A stretch of DNA of 64,000 nucleotides from Chryseobacterium gleum (lineage in GTDB: Bacteria > Bacteroidota > Bacteroidia > Flavobacteriales > BACL11): NCBI GenBank assembly GCA_945865535.1, contig CAMBDW010000001.1, positions 62,001 to 126,000 of the forward strand, given 5' to 3'. The notes beneath the pieces were generated by a model. That model did not search any database. It had not been told where the DNA came from and saw only the letters and a list, made by a program, of their open reading frames with translations. How positions within the stretch are numbered: position 1 is the stretch's first letter; every line of letters starts with the position of its first letter. The position numbers and the translations under genes are program-made. This document shows, piece by piece, positions 44,089 through 53,568 of this stretch.

Positions 44089-45408
44089 TTCCTCAATAAA
44101 ATTTATTCCATTTTCTGAAAGTTCTTTTAAAACAGGAATATAAATATCTTTGGAAATTGGAATTCGTACTCCGGTAGACTTAATTTGGCCATTCAAAATA
44201 AGTTTTGTAGCAATAGCCACTGGCAAGCCTACCGTTTTAGCCATAGCAGTATATCTAGGATCTTCCCCAAAAACTAAAAGTGATGCATTTAATATATTTT
44301 CCTTGCCATCTAATACAAATTCAAACTGATGTTGCATTACAATCATATCCTTATCTTCACTACCAAGAGTCCATTTTTGCTCCAAAATAGCCTGTAAAAG
44401 TTGTGCAGGACTAGCATTTTTCATGCCTATGATAGTATCTTCAAACATGCCAAGCCAGGCAATCTTTTGAAAAATACTTGAATCTAATGAGAGCTTAAAT
44501 TGTTTGGCTATTTTCTCTTCTACAGAAAGATCGTCACTATAAGCTAAAAACATATTTACCAATGCTCTATTTGAAATAAACTCAGAATTTTCCAACTTGA
44601 AGGAATCATCAGTTAGGCCCAACTGAACGAAAATATTCCAGGCTTGGGAAAATCCTTTTCTTCTAAGAGTTCCTCTGTAAAGTGTTGGGATATTCTTCAG
44701 CCCATATGCTTCTCTGTAACTTAAAGAATCTCTGTTGGCATAACCTTCAAATTCTCCGGCATCTAAAACCTCCATAGTATCGGTTCGCTCAAAAAGCTTG
44801 GTATAAGGCAAATACTTATAACGCCCTTTTTTTATATATTGTGCAGTTCCCTGGCCTGCTAAAACTACATTTCTAGGATTCCAAGTAAACTTGTAATTCC
44901 ATGGGTTATTATCATAATCAGGATGGATCAAACCACCACAAAAAGATTTAAAAGAAGTCAGCTCCCCTCCTCTGGCTTTTATATCATCAATAACGGCCAT
45001 AGCAGACATATGATCAATACCTGGATCCAAACCAATTTCATTCAATAATAAAACTCCTGCTTGCTTAGCAGATAAATCCAAATCAGCAATCTCATTAGAA
45101 ACATAAGAAGCGGTAACTAGATGCTTCTTTAATCTTATACAGTCCTTAGCCACTGTAATATGCATAGAGGCAGGCAACATAGAAATTACAATATCAGCAT
45201 TTGAAATTTCAGAAACTCTTTGATTATCATCCGTAACATTAAAGAAAATAGCTGAACCATTAGGATGATTTTCAACTGCCTGTTTTGCTAAATCCTGGGA
45301 AAAATCAGCCACTGTAACTTGCCAATTATTTGCTGTTGAATGATCGAGTAAATACTTAATTAAAGTAACTGCCGATCGACCCGCTCCTATTACTAATATC
45401 TTTTTCAT
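44080..45408 (-). CDS. Saccharopine dehydrogenase-family protein
   Basis: A 442-residue NAD(P)-dependent enzyme. It opens with a Rossmann motif (ILVIGAGRSAVTLIKYLLDH) and has NADIVISMLPASMHITVAKD, LLNEIGLDPGIDHMSAM and CGGLIHPDYDNNPWNYKFTW, which align with the saccharopine reductase/LYS9 group. It may act in lysine catabolism (saccharopine to aminoadipate semialdehyde) or in carboxyspermidine-type metabolism; context does not decide. No operon partner; the opposite-strand rimM gene overlaps its end by 9 bp. Confidence 0.82.
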   Translation of the reverse strand: MKKILVIGAGRSAVTLIKYLLDHSTANNWQVTVADFSQDLAKQAVENHPNGSAIFFNVTDDNQRVSEISNADIVISMLPASMHITVAKDCIRLKKHLVTASYVSNEIADLDLSAKQAGVLLLNEIGLDPGIDHMSAMAVIDDIKARGGELTSFKSFCGGLIHPDYDNNPWNYKFTWNPRNVVLAGQGTAQYIKKGRYKYLPYTKLFERTDTMEVLDAGEFEGYANRDSLSYREAYGLKNIPTLYRGTLRRKGFSQAWNIFVQLGLTDDSFKLENSEFISNRALVNMFLAYSDDLSVEEKIAKQFKLSLDSSIFQKIAWLGMFEDTIIGMKNASPAQLLQAILEQKWTLGSEDKDMIVMQHQFEFVLDGKENILNASLLVFGEDPRYTAMAKTVGLPVAIATKLILNGQIKSTGVRIPISKDIYIPVLKELSENGINFIEELV

Positions 45409-45516
45409 TTGTGATGTAAAATCAAAGTGCTAAAATATCCTTTATTTCATTACCTCAAAACTAAATAGGAATATAAAAAGTATGATGAATCTCATCCTCT
45501 TGTAAATTTTTATACT

Positions 45517-45524
45517 TATTTTTG
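45517..45524 (+). promoter_or_regulatory. Bacteroidota -7 promoter element for pckA
   Basis: TATTTTTG matches TAnnTTTG and lies 27 bases before the pckA ATG. Confidence 0.55.
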
Positions 45525-45551
45525 CCCCCTTTATAATTTTAAAAAAATAAT

Positions 45552-47162
45552 ATGACCGAAACAGGAAAGCGAGCAAACAATGCTACCATATCTGATTTAG
45601 GAATAAAAAATGCTACTGCACACTGGAACTTATCTCCAGAAAAATTAGCAAATATCTCTATTGAAAAAGGACAGGCAAGCTTAACTTCAACTGGGGCAAT
45701 AAACATTAACACAGGCGAATTTACAGGAAGATCGCCAAAGGACAGATTTATAGTTAGAGATGCTATTACTGAAAAATCAGTTTGGTGGGGATCTGTCAAC
45801 TTATCATTTGATGAAGATAAATTTGATGCCCTACAACAAAAAATAGTAAACTACTTAAGTGGCAAAGAGATTTATGTAAGAGATGCTTATGCTTGTGCTG
45901 ACAAGAGTTACAGAATGAATATTAGAGTGGTGACTGAATATGCTTGGAGCAATATGTTTGCCTACAACATGTTTTTACGTCCTAGTGATAGTGAAATTGA
46001 AAGTTTTAATCCAGAATGGACTATATTAAATGCTCCAGGATTTATGGCAGATGCTAAAGTTGACGGAACTCGTCAGCATAATTTTGCCATACTTAATTTT
46101 ACAAAAAAAATAATCCTAATTGGTGGTACTGGTTATACAGGAGAAATCAAAAAAGGAATTTTTTCGGCACTTAATTTTATCTTACCTCATCAAAAGAATG
46201 TGCTTCCTATGCACTGCTCGGCAAATATTGGAAAAAATGGAGATACGGCTATCTTTTTTGGTTTATCGGGAACAGGAAAAACAACCCTATCGGCCGATCC
46301 AAACAGAAACCTAATTGGAGATGATGAGCACGGTTGGAGTGGCGATACTGTTTTTAATTTTGAGGGCGGATGTTACGCTAAATGTATTGACCTTACTGCA
46401 GAAAAAGAGCCCGATATTTTTGCGGCTGTTAAAAAAGGCGCCCTATTAGAAAATATCTCTTATTTTAAAGGCACTAATACAGTAAATTATGAGGATACGA
46501 CTATTACTCAAAATACTAGAGTAAGTTATCCCCTTGAGCATATTGAAAATATTGCAACCCCATCACTTGGTAAAAACCCGAAAAATATATTCTTCTTAAC
46601 TGCTGATGCTTTTGGGGTATTGCCTCCATTATCCAAACTTACAAGAGGGCAAGCAATGTATCATTTCATTTCGGGTTATACTGCAAAAGTAGCAGGTACT
46701 GAAGCGGGTGTAATTGAGCCACAAACTACTTTCTCGGCTTGTTTTGGAGCTCCTTTTATGCCCTTACACCCAACAAAATATGCGGAGATGTTAGGCAAAA
46801 AGATGGATGAAAGCAAGGTAAATGTATGGCTACTTAATACAGGTTGGTCAGGTGGATCATACGGTACTGGAGAAAGAATTTCTCTAAAATATACACGAGC
46901 TATGATTACGGCTATTTTAAATGGAGAATTAGAAGGTGTTGATTACGCAAAACATGCCATTTTTGGATTGCAAATGCCAACTACTTGCCCTAATGTAGCC
47001 TCTGAAATCTTAAACCCAAGAAATACTTGGGAAAACAAGGAGGCTTATGATGCAAAAGCCAATGAATTGGCCAATTCATTTAATAAAAACTTTGAACAAT
47101 TTGCTGAATATGCAAATGCTGAAATTTTAGCTGCGGCACCAAAAGCTGCAATGAGTGTATAA
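45552..47162 (+). CDS. pckA: Phosphoenolpyruvate carboxykinase (ATP)
   Basis: Cytoplasmic gluconeogenic enzyme, oxaloacetate + ATP to phosphoenolpyruvate + CO2. 536 residues. Motifs: GRSPKDRF (substrate), HCSANIG (metal His), GLSGTGKTTLS (kinase-1a P-loop), IGDDEHGW (kinase-2) and NTGWSGGSYG. Highly standard. A TAnnTTTG element lies 27 bases upstream and a hairpin terminator follows. Confidence 0.96.
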   Translation: MTETGKRANNATISDLGIKNATAHWNLSPEKLANISIEKGQASLTSTGAININTGEFTGRSPKDRFIVRDAITEKSVWWGSVNLSFDEDKFDALQQKIVNYLSGKEIYVRDAYACADKSYRMNIRVVTEYAWSNMFAYNMFLRPSDSEIESFNPEWTILNAPGFMADAKVDGTRQHNFAILNFTKKIILIGGTGYTGEIKKGIFSALNFILPHQKNVLPMHCSANIGKNGDTAIFFGLSGTGKTTLSADPNRNLIGDDEHGWSGDTVFNFEGGCYAKCIDLTAEKEPDIFAAVKKGALLENISYFKGTNTVNYEDTTITQNTRVSYPLEHIENIATPSLGKNPKNIFFLTADAFGVLPPLSKLTRGQAMYHFISGYTAKVAGTEAGVIEPQTTFSACFGAPFMPLHPTKYAEMLGKKMDESKVNVWLLNTGWSGGSYGTGERISLKYTRAMITAILNGELEGVDYAKHAIFGLQMPTTCPNVASEILNPRNTWENKEAYDAKANELANSFNKNFEQFAEYANAEILAAAPKAAMSV

Positions 47163-47185
47163 GTTTTAGAAAATATAAATTTTAG

Positions 47186-47214
47186 AAAAGGGATCAAATT
47201 GAGCCCTTTTTTTT
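47186..47214 (+). terminator. Terminator of pckA
   Basis: AAAAGGG/CCCTTTT-type hairpin (47186-47210) followed by a T run. Confidence 0.75.
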
Positions 47215-47225
47215 ATTTTTACATC

Positions 47226-47915
47226 ATGCAACTTTTCTATTTAGAAAATCCTGATAAGGAAATTATACTCAGTGCTGAAGAAAGCAAACACGCTATTAAA
47301 GTACTGCGCAAAAAGGAAGGTGATAGCCTAAATTTTACAGATGGAAAAGGAGGTTTTTACACCGCTGAAATTACCAGCTCTGATACTAGAAAATGCCGCT
47401 TGCAAATTGTAAGTAGGGAGCAAAAACCAAAACAACACAACTACCATTTGCACCTTGCTATTGCCCCAACTAAGAATATCGAAAGGTTGGAGTGGTTTTT
47501 AGAAAAAGCGACTGAAATTGGTATTGATGAGATTACCCCTATTATTTGTGAGCATTCCGAAAGGAAAGTTATAAAAACCGATAGGTGTAATAAGATATTA
47601 CTCTCGGCTATGAAGCAAGCCTTAAAACACCATTTGCCAAAACTAAGTGAAGCCATTTCTTTTTCTGACTTTTTAAAAACTAATTTTGATGGAGCTAAGT
47701 ACATTGCTCATTGCCTGGTGGGCACTAAAATAGAATTAAAAACGGTAGCTAAAACAGAGAAAACTTTAATTTTAATTGGACCTGAAGGCGATTTTAGCCA
47801 AAAAGAAATTGATTTTGCTTTGCAAAACCAATTTAAAGCTATAAGTTTGGGGCCAAGTAGATTACGAACAGAAACAGCAGGTTTGATAGCTGTACACACT
47901 ATAAATATTAAATAA
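47226..47915 (+). CDS. rsmE: 16S rRNA m3U1498 methyltransferase
   Basis: SPOUT-family methyltransferase acting on U1498 of 16S rRNA. 229 residues from ATG 47226 (MQLFYLENPDKEIILSAEES); the longer frame from 47199 only adds a hydrophobic stretch lying on the pckA terminator. The N-terminal PUA-like domain contains HAIKVLRKKEGD, and the SPOUT knot contains LIGPEGDFSQKEID and LGPSRLRTETAG. It is followed one base later by the surface operon. Confidence 0.92.
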   Translation: MQLFYLENPDKEIILSAEESKHAIKVLRKKEGDSLNFTDGKGGFYTAEITSSDTRKCRLQIVSREQKPKQHNYHLHLAIAPTKNIERLEWFLEKATEIGIDEITPIICEHSERKVIKTDRCNKILLSAMKQALKHHLPKLSEAISFSDFLKTNFDGAKYIAHCLVGTKIELKTVAKTEKTLILIGPEGDFSQKEIDFALQNQFKAISLGPSRLRTETAGLIAVHTINIK

Positions 47916-47916
47916 A

Positions 47917-48402
47917 ATGAAAAAACTACTAATGATTTTTTTATCGATTATATCATTTACTCTAACGGCACAAGAGGTTATAAGAGAAAATATTGGTTCT
48001 AGTAGCACTTCAAAAACAATCGATAATATTCATATTAATCAATCTGTTGGTCAACAGAGTGCATTGAACGGAACTGTTTCAAATAACGATATTACATTAA
48101 GGCAAGGTTTTCAGCAGCCAGTTTTTAGAGTAGAGAAAAATACTTTAGCAGATATTACTGAATTGGATTTAGTAGTTTATCCTAACCCATTTAGGTATGA
48201 TATTGGTGTAAAGTTTGATCAAAAGCCAATTGAAAAAGTCAATGTTTTAATTCATGACGCAAGAGGAAGACTAATAAAAAATTTATCTTTTAATCCTCAA
48301 ATTGAAATGACCATTGCTTGTAAAGAACTAACTAGAGGAAGTTATGTATTAAACATAAGAACCTCTAACAAACAATATAGTGCTAACATTATTAAACAAT
48401 AG
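47917..48402 (+). CDS. Small T9SS-type secreted protein
   Basis: A 161-residue exported protein: signal peptide (MKKLLMIFLSIISFTLTAQE), about 55 residues with DNIHINQSVGQQSALNGTV and LRQGFQQPVF, then a T9SS type A tail (LVVYPNPFRYDI, VLIHDARGRLI, GSYVLNI, NIIKQ). The QSVGQQS and RQGFQQPVF pattern recurs in short Bacteroidota secreted proteins and may be the functional part. First of three surface genes that follow each other by 3-4 bp, suggesting one operon with the barrel and collagen-like proteins. Confidence 0.82.
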   Translation: MKKLLMIFLSIISFTLTAQEVIRENIGSSSTSKTIDNIHINQSVGQQSALNGTVSNNDITLRQGFQQPVFRVEKNTLADITELDLVVYPNPFRYDIGVKFDQKPIEKVNVLIHDARGRLIKNLSFNPQIEMTIACKELTRGSYVLNIRTSNKQYSANIIKQ

Positions 48403-48405
48403 AAT

Positions 48406-49059
48406 ATGAAAAAATTCTTATTTTACACCTTATTATTATTTCCCTTCTTATTAAATGCTCAGAGCATCTCTTTAGATTTGGGGAAGTCTTCTTCTTACTT
48501 TAGTTATAAAGATTCAAATGGAGATGAATTAGATAATTTAACGAGCAAATGGGGAGATATATTAAGCATAAGATATACTCACCCTCTTTCTGATAAATTT
48601 GATGTTGGACTTGGCTTACAAAAGAATGAATATGGTGCCCGATCTTTGGATCCTGAGAATAATTTAAATTGGGATATGTCTTATTTTGGGATTAATTTGG
48701 GTTTTGATTATACTTTTGATTTAGTTAAGATGCATGACGACTCTTTAGCAAGTAATAATAGATTGCTTTCAGCAGTAATTAATACCAATTTATCTCATTC
48801 TTGGCTTACAAAAGGAATTCAGGAAATAGATGACAGGATTTATGATTTGAAAGAATTTAATGGGAATTTTGATAACCTGATGAAAGTACAGATAGGAGTA
48901 GGATTATTGTATGGTTTAAATAATAATACTTCTCTTAGTTTAAAGTATTCTATTAATAAAGGTTTGAGTAATATGGAAACAGATGATCAAGAACTATATC
49001 TATTTGCCCATCATATTTTATTGGGTATAGTAATTGACTTAAAACAAAATAAAAACTAA
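48406..49059 (+). CDS. Outer-membrane beta-barrel-like protein
   Basis: A 217-residue exported protein with a signal peptide ([20 protein letters not shown]). Alternating hydrophobic/polar strands follow, such as [54 protein letters not shown] and [10 protein letters not shown] at the end. This is the pattern of a small outer-membrane barrel of the porin/OmpW size class, but I cannot name a family. Position between the T9SS-tailed protein and the collagen-like protein suggests a surface assembly role. Confidence 0.65.
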   Translation: MKKFLFYTLLLFPFLLNAQSISLDLGKSSSYFSYKDSNGDELDNLTSKWGDILSIRYTHPLSDKFDVGLGLQKNEYGARSLDPENNLNWDMSYFGINLGFDYTFDLVKMHDDSLASNNRLLSAVINTNLSHSWLTKGIQEIDDRIYDLKEFNGNFDNLMKVQIGVGLLYGLNNNTSLSLKYSINKGLSNMETDDQELYLFAHHILLGIVIDLKQNKN

Positions 49060-49063
49060 GAAG

Positions 49064-50947
49064 ATGAAAAAATTATATTTTATATCACTATTATTATATG
49101 CAACTACAAGTCATGTCTTTGCACAAGATAGAGGAATTAGCTATCAAGCAGTAGCTATTGATGCTGATGGTAAGCAAATACCAGGTTATGATGTTTATGG
49201 TAATCCTATTACTGACGCTGAGATTAGTGTTCGTTTTGGACTTTATGATGAAAACAATACTCTAGAGTATGAAGAGACACATCAAACATTAACAGATTAT
49301 TACGGATTGTTTAATTTAATTATTGGAGATGGAACAAATACAAATAGTGGAGTGCATTCTTCTTTTGGAGATATTGTTTGGAATATGGAAAAAAAGTTTC
49401 TTAAAGTTGAACTTGATGTTAATGGAGGTAGTGATTATAAGTTAATGAGTCTTCAAGAATTGTTATCCGTTCCATTTGCAAAGTTTGCAGAGAATAGTTT
49501 AAATCCTGGTCCAACAGGCGCTCAAGGTCCAATTGGCTTAACAGGAGCAACAGGTCCGCAAGGATTAACTGGTGTTCAAGGTCCGCAAGGAGCAACAGGT
49601 CCGCAAGGATTAACTGGTGTTCAAGGTCCGCAAGGAGCAACAGGCGCACAAGGCCCTATTGGATTAACAGGTCCTCAAGGAGCAGCTTCAACTGTGCCAG
49701 GTCCTCAAGGGTTAACTGGAGCAACAGGTCCTGCAGGTGCAAACGGAATAGATGGAACTGATGGTGTAGATGGTTCGCCAGGTGCAACAGGCCCACAAGG
49801 TCCGATAGGATTAACAGGTGCAACTGGTCCTGCAGGTGCAAACGGAATAGATGGAACAAACGGAACTAATGGAATAGATGGTATAGACGGAATAGATGCA
49901 GTAGTTGATTACGATTCATTAGCTAATCTTATTAGTAGTGATTCAAGCTTTGCTGCAAGTGTTAGTGGTGGAATAGGTGGTGGCGGTTGTGATTTTTTCT
50001 ATCCTGATGGTTTTAATGGTATTCCAGTATATATTGATTTATTATCCTCTTCTTATACTGTGCCTGCTGGAAAAAACTTATATATTTTATCAACTTACAT
50101 GTCGGGTGCGTCAACTACTATTTTAGAAGTTAATGGTCTTAGACATTCGGAAATGACCTCTTCGATTTTTTCTATAATATCTGCTGTATCTCCATTAATA
50201 ATTAAAGCTGGTGATTTGCTTTCTGGAAATGACTTAGGATATGGTCAACCTCCTACTCATATTAACGCTTTTGGGTTTTTGATTGATGATCTAATTGACC
50301 CTGTTTATGTTGATTTATTATCCTCCTCTTATACTGTGCCTGCTGGAAAAAACTTATATATTTTATCAACTTACATGACGGGTGGGTCAACTAGTATTTT
50401 AGAAGTTAATGGTCTTAGACATTCGGTTATGTCCAATACGGATTTTTCTGTAATATCTGCTGAATCTCCATTAATAATTAAAGCTGGTGATTTGCTTTCT
50501 GGAAATGACTTAGGATTTGGTGCTACTCCTACTCATATGAACGCTTTTGGCTACCTAGCCGATGAGAATTACTTTGCAGGTTGTGGTGGTGGAGGTTCTT
50601 CAAGTTCTGCTCAATTCAATAATCAAATATCTAATTACAATAATATCTTAGGTGAGTCTATTACTTCTGGTATTCTTAATTATTTGTCTGCTAGTTATCC
50701 TGCAGACAATTCTTTTTCTTATACAGTTCCAGCTGGAAAAATAATGAAGACAACAGACGCTAGTTTGCTAAATGTGGGTGATAATAATCCTACTTATATT
50801 AACGGTGTATTATGGAAAAGCGGTGCAAATTTACCAACTCTTCTTTCTGAAGGAACTCAAATTGAGATAGTGTTTCATGATGGTAGTGCAATTTTTGGAA
50901 ATGTAGGAGATGCTGTTTATATTCAACATATTTTATTTGATAAATAA
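49064..50947 (+). CDS. Collagen-like surface protein with tandem C-terminal domains
   Basis: A 627-residue exported protein in four parts. (1) Signal peptide ([20 protein letters not shown]). (2) N-domain about 22-145, beginning [18 protein letters not shown] and ending [19 protein letters not shown], a domain widespread at the start of Bacteroidota fibre-like proteins. (3) About 42 Gly-X-Y triplets (about 149-280; [19 protein letters not shown] type) with one break at AASTVP, enough for a triple helix. (4) C-terminal part with two near-identical 92-residue domains ([18 protein letters not shown] ...) and a third diverged relative ([13 protein letters not shown]). No T9SS tail is seen. Probably a trimeric surface fibre; that is inference. 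Confidence 0.85.
   Translation: MKKLYFISLLLYATTSHVFAQDRGISYQAVAIDADGKQIPGYDVYGNPITDAEISVRFGLYDENNTLEYEETHQTLTDYYGLFNLIIGDGTNTNSGVHSSFGDIVWNMEKKFLKVELDVNGGSDYKLMSLQELLSVPFAKFAENSLNPGPTGAQGPIGLTGATGPQGLTGVQGPQGATGPQGLTGVQGPQGATGAQGPIGLTGPQGAASTVPGPQGLTGATGPAGANGIDGTDGVDGSPGATGPQGPIGLTGATGPAGANGIDGTNGTNGIDGIDGIDAVVDYDSLANLISSDSSFAASVSGGIGGGGCDFFYPDGFNGIPVYIDLLSSSYTVPAGKNLYILSTYMSGASTTILEVNGLRHSEMTSSIFSIISAVSPLIIKAGDLLSGNDLGYGQPPTHINAFGFLIDDLIDPVYVDLLSSSYTVPAGKNLYILSTYMTGGSTSILEVNGLRHSVMSNTDFSVISAESPLIIKAGDLLSGNDLGFGATPTHMNAFGYLADENYFAGCGGGGSSSSAQFNNQISNYNNILGESITSGILNYLSASYPADNSFSYTVPAGKIMKTTDASLLNVGDNNPTYINGVLWKSGANLPTLLSEGTQIEIVFHDGSAIFGNVGDAVYIQHILFDK
50028..50579 (+). repeat. 276-bp in-frame tandem duplication inside the collagen-like gene
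   Basis: The stretch beginning with GATTTATTATCC at 50036 recurs at 50312 with an offset of 276 bases. The two copies (about 50028-50303 and 50304-50579) encode 92-residue units that are mostly identical in DNA, with scattered differences such as QPPTHIN versus ATPTHMN. Boundaries are approximate. Confidence 0.85.
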
Positions 50948-50990
50948 TATATAAATCACTTTAATGTATCTATCTATAATAAATAACACC

Positions 50991-51416
50991 ATGGCGATCT
51001 TAGAAAAGGAGCTAGATAATAAAAATGCCATGGAACGGTTAAAGAAATTATTTATCTTAGAGTGCAAATATAATCTTGGCTTATTAGATACCACTAGATG
51101 GAAAGGTGTTGATGATAAATTTAAAATTGAAATCTGCAAAAAATTAAGAGTTGAAGCTGCAAAAGCAGTCTACTCCTTCACTAATAAGAGTGTACTTAGT
51201 TCAATATTTAAGAAAGTGCAGAAGTTTAAATCTGAATCAAAAAATGAATACAGAAATGATTCAAAAATAATGTCTTTAATAAATCGAATAGATGTCCTAT
51301 CTACTATCTCTGACTTACCAGAATCTGTAAAACATCAAACTAAAACAAAATATAAAATTAGAATTAGGAATCTAAGAACTCTGATTTTAGAAATATTAAA
51401 AGAATTAAAGCTCTGA
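50991..51416 (+). CDS. Helical cytoplasmic protein of unknown function
   Basis: A 141-residue protein starting MAILEKELDNKNAMERLKKL at ATG 50991 (an upstream in-frame ATG at 50964 would add 9 residues). It is Lys/Leu/Glu-rich and predicted by eye to be almost all alpha-helical, with no signal peptide. I do not recognise it. It lies between the exported collagen-like protein and DUF4159, 3 bp before the latter. The contrast in location with its neighbours makes a regulatory role conceivable, but nothing in the sequence proves it. Confidence 0.6.
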   Translation: MAILEKELDNKNAMERLKKLFILECKYNLGLLDTTRWKGVDDKFKIEICKKLRVEAAKAVYSFTNKSVLSSIFKKVQKFKSESKNEYRNDSKIMSLINRIDVLSTISDLPESVKHQTKTKYKIRIRNLRTLILEILKELKL

Positions 51417-51419
51417 TAA

Positions 51420-52067
51420 ATGAAAAAATTACTACTTGTATTACTTGCTTTGCCGTTGTTTGGCTTTGCTCAAAACACCTACCAAATAGCAGTACTCAAA
51501 TACAATGGTGGTGGAGATTGGTATGCCAACCCCACTGCCCTACCCAACCTAATTGCTTTTTGCAATAAAAATATAGGCACTACTATTATGAAAGAGCCAG
51601 CAACCGTTGAAGTAGGTAGTAGCGATCTCTTTAACTATCCCTTTTTACACATGACAGGCCATGGAAATGTGGTTTTTTCACCAGATGAATCGGAAAATCT
51701 ACGCACCTATCTTTTAGGGGGTGGCTTCCTACATATAGATGATAATTACGGGATGGATCCTTTTGTCCGTACAGAAATAAGAAAGGTTTTTCCTGAAACC
51801 GATCTAGTGGAACTTCCTTCTAATCATCCTATTTTCCACGGTAAATATGAGTTTCCTGGTGGCTTGCCTAAAATTCACGAACATGATGCCTTACCAGCAA
51901 AAGCTTTTGGTATAATAATTGATGGAAGATTGGTATGCTTGTATACTTTTGAATCAGATATTGGTGATGGTTGGGAAGATGCAGAAGTGCATAATGACAG
52001 TGAACAAATCCGGCTAAAAGCCCTGCAAATGGGAGCAAATATCTTAGAATACGCTTTTTCTAATTAA
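51420..52067 (+). CDS. DUF4159 exported protein
   Basis: A 215-residue protein with a signal peptide (MKKLLLVLLALPLFGFAQN) and one DUF4159 domain: IAVLKYNGGGDWYANPTALP, LHMTGHGNVVFSPDESENLR, TYLLGGGFLHIDDNYGMDPF and LPSNHPIFHGKYEFPGGLPK. The domain resembles the glutamine-amidotransferase-like fold seen in N-terminally related proteins, but no enzymatic activity is known. It ends with a 4-bp overlap with the convergent hutH gene. Confidence 0.85.
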   Translation: MKKLLLVLLALPLFGFAQNTYQIAVLKYNGGGDWYANPTALPNLIAFCNKNIGTTIMKEPATVEVGSSDLFNYPFLHMTGHGNVVFSPDESENLRTYLLGGGFLHIDDNYGMDPFVRTEIRKVFPETDLVELPSNHPIFHGKYEFPGGLPKIHEHDALPAKAFGIIIDGRLVCLYTFESDIGDGWEDAEVHNDSEQIRLKALQMGANILEYAFSN

Positions 52068-53566
52068 AGAAGTTTCTCATCTACCGATAAATGGTCTAAG
52101 AAAGCAATGGAATTTTCTATATCGTTATGCAAAAGCCTGTCGCTGGCTAAAAAAGCAACCTCATCTCTGTAAATATCCAAAATATTTTCAATAAAATCAG
52201 AAGATCTTTTATTTCTAAAAGCCAAAGCTTGAGTAGCAGTTAAAAGTTCAATAGCTAAAATGCTCTGGATATTTTCTACTACTTTAAATAATTTGGTAGC
52301 ACCATTTGCACCCATACTTACATGATCTTCTTGTCCATTTGATGAAACTATTGAATCCACTGAGGCTGGAGTACACAATTGCTTGTTCTGGCTCACTATA
52401 CTAGCTGCTGTATATTGTGGAATCATCAAGCCTGAATTAAGCCCTGGCTCAGCTGCTAGAAATGGGGGCAATCCTCTTTGGCCTGATAAAAGTTGAAAGG
52501 TTCTTCTTTCCGAAATAGAACCTAATTCGGCAAGCCCAATGGCCAAATAATCCATAGCCATTGCAAGTGGCTGTCCGTGAAAATTACCTCCTGATATAAT
52601 TTTATCCTCTTTAACAAAAATGGTAGGATTATCCGTAACTGAATTTATTTCAGTTATAAAAATGCTTTTAACATGAGTAATAACATTTTTTGTAGCCCCA
52701 TGCACTTGAGGAATACATCTGAAAGAATAAGGATCCTGCACCTGCTCTTTCTCTGCTTTTTGAATCTCACTTCCATCTAAGAAATCACGCATATTTTCAG
52801 CAGTTTGTAGCTGGCCTTTATGGGGGCGAATGATATGAAGCAACTCCTCAAAACATTCGTTTCTGCCATCAAAAGCTTCTAAAGAAATAGCCCCAATCAT
52901 ATCAGCCATATAAGAAAGTTTTTGAGCTTTTATCAAACTCCAAACCCCATAAGCACTCATAAATTGAGTCCCATTAAGTAGTGCCAAGCCTTCTTTGGAT
53001 TGCAATTCAATGGCCTCCCAATTATTGGCTTTCATAATGGATTTTGTTGCCACTTCTTTGCCATCAACCACTACCCTCCCTTGTGCTAAAAGTGGTAAAG
53101 ACAAATGAGCCAAAGGTGCTAAATCACCACTTGCCCCTAAGCTTCCTTGCTGAAAAACTACTGGTAAAATATTTTTATTGAACATTTCTACCAAACGCTC
53201 CACAGTTTTTAATTGTACTCCCGAATGTCCAAAAGAGAGTGATTGCACTTTTAAAAGTAGCATGATTTTAACCACTTCATTGGGCACTTTATCTCCTGTA
53301 CCACAAGAATGAGAAAGCACTAAGTTTCTTTGCAATTTTCCTAAATCTTTCTTTGATATTTTATGATTACAAAGCGAACCAAAACCGGTATTTATACCAT
53401 AAATTGGAGCTGATGATTTTGCCATTTTATCATCTAAATACTTACGGCAATCTTTGATCTTCTTTTTGGCGCTTATACCTAAAACGATAGCCGTATTTTC
53501 TTTTATAATTTCACTAATCATTGAAATCGTTAAAGCCTGATCTCCTATTTTAAATGCTTTAGCCAT
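52064..53566 (-). CDS. hutH: Histidine ammonia-lyase
   Basis: Removes ammonia from L-histidine to give urocanate. 500 residues; the MIO cofactor forms from Ala145-Ser146-Gly147 in GSLGASGDLAPLAH. Other motifs: NLVLSHSCGTGD (His86), APIYGINTGFGS, and VQDPYSFRCIPQVHGA. Histidine specificity is the default for this fold in the phylum; aromatic ammonia-lyase activity is the alternative. No hutU/I/G genes are near. It starts two bases after the hisS stop, so the two are co-transcribed. Confidence 0.9.
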   Translation of the reverse strand: MAKAFKIGDQALTISMISEIIKENTAIVLGISAKKKIKDCRKYLDDKMAKSSAPIYGINTGFGSLCNHKISKKDLGKLQRNLVLSHSCGTGDKVPNEVVKIMLLLKVQSLSFGHSGVQLKTVERLVEMFNKNILPVVFQQGSLGASGDLAPLAHLSLPLLAQGRVVVDGKEVATKSIMKANNWEAIELQSKEGLALLNGTQFMSAYGVWSLIKAQKLSYMADMIGAISLEAFDGRNECFEELLHIIRPHKGQLQTAENMRDFLDGSEIQKAEKEQVQDPYSFRCIPQVHGATKNVITHVKSIFITEINSVTDNPTIFVKEDKIISGGNFHGQPLAMAMDYLAIGLAELGSISERRTFQLLSGQRGLPPFLAAEPGLNSGLMIPQYTAASIVSQNKQLCTPASVDSIVSSNGQEDHVSMGANGATKLFKVVENIQSILAIELLTATQALAFRNKRSSDFIENILDIYRDEVAFLASDRLLHNDIENSIAFLDHLSVDEKLL

Positions 53567-53568
53567 TT

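Noticed and set aside
49419-49859. Two minus-strand ORFs with [10 protein letters not shown]-like and HLFRLHLQD-like repeats
   Set aside because: They are antisense readings of the Gly-X-Y repeats of the collagen-like gene.
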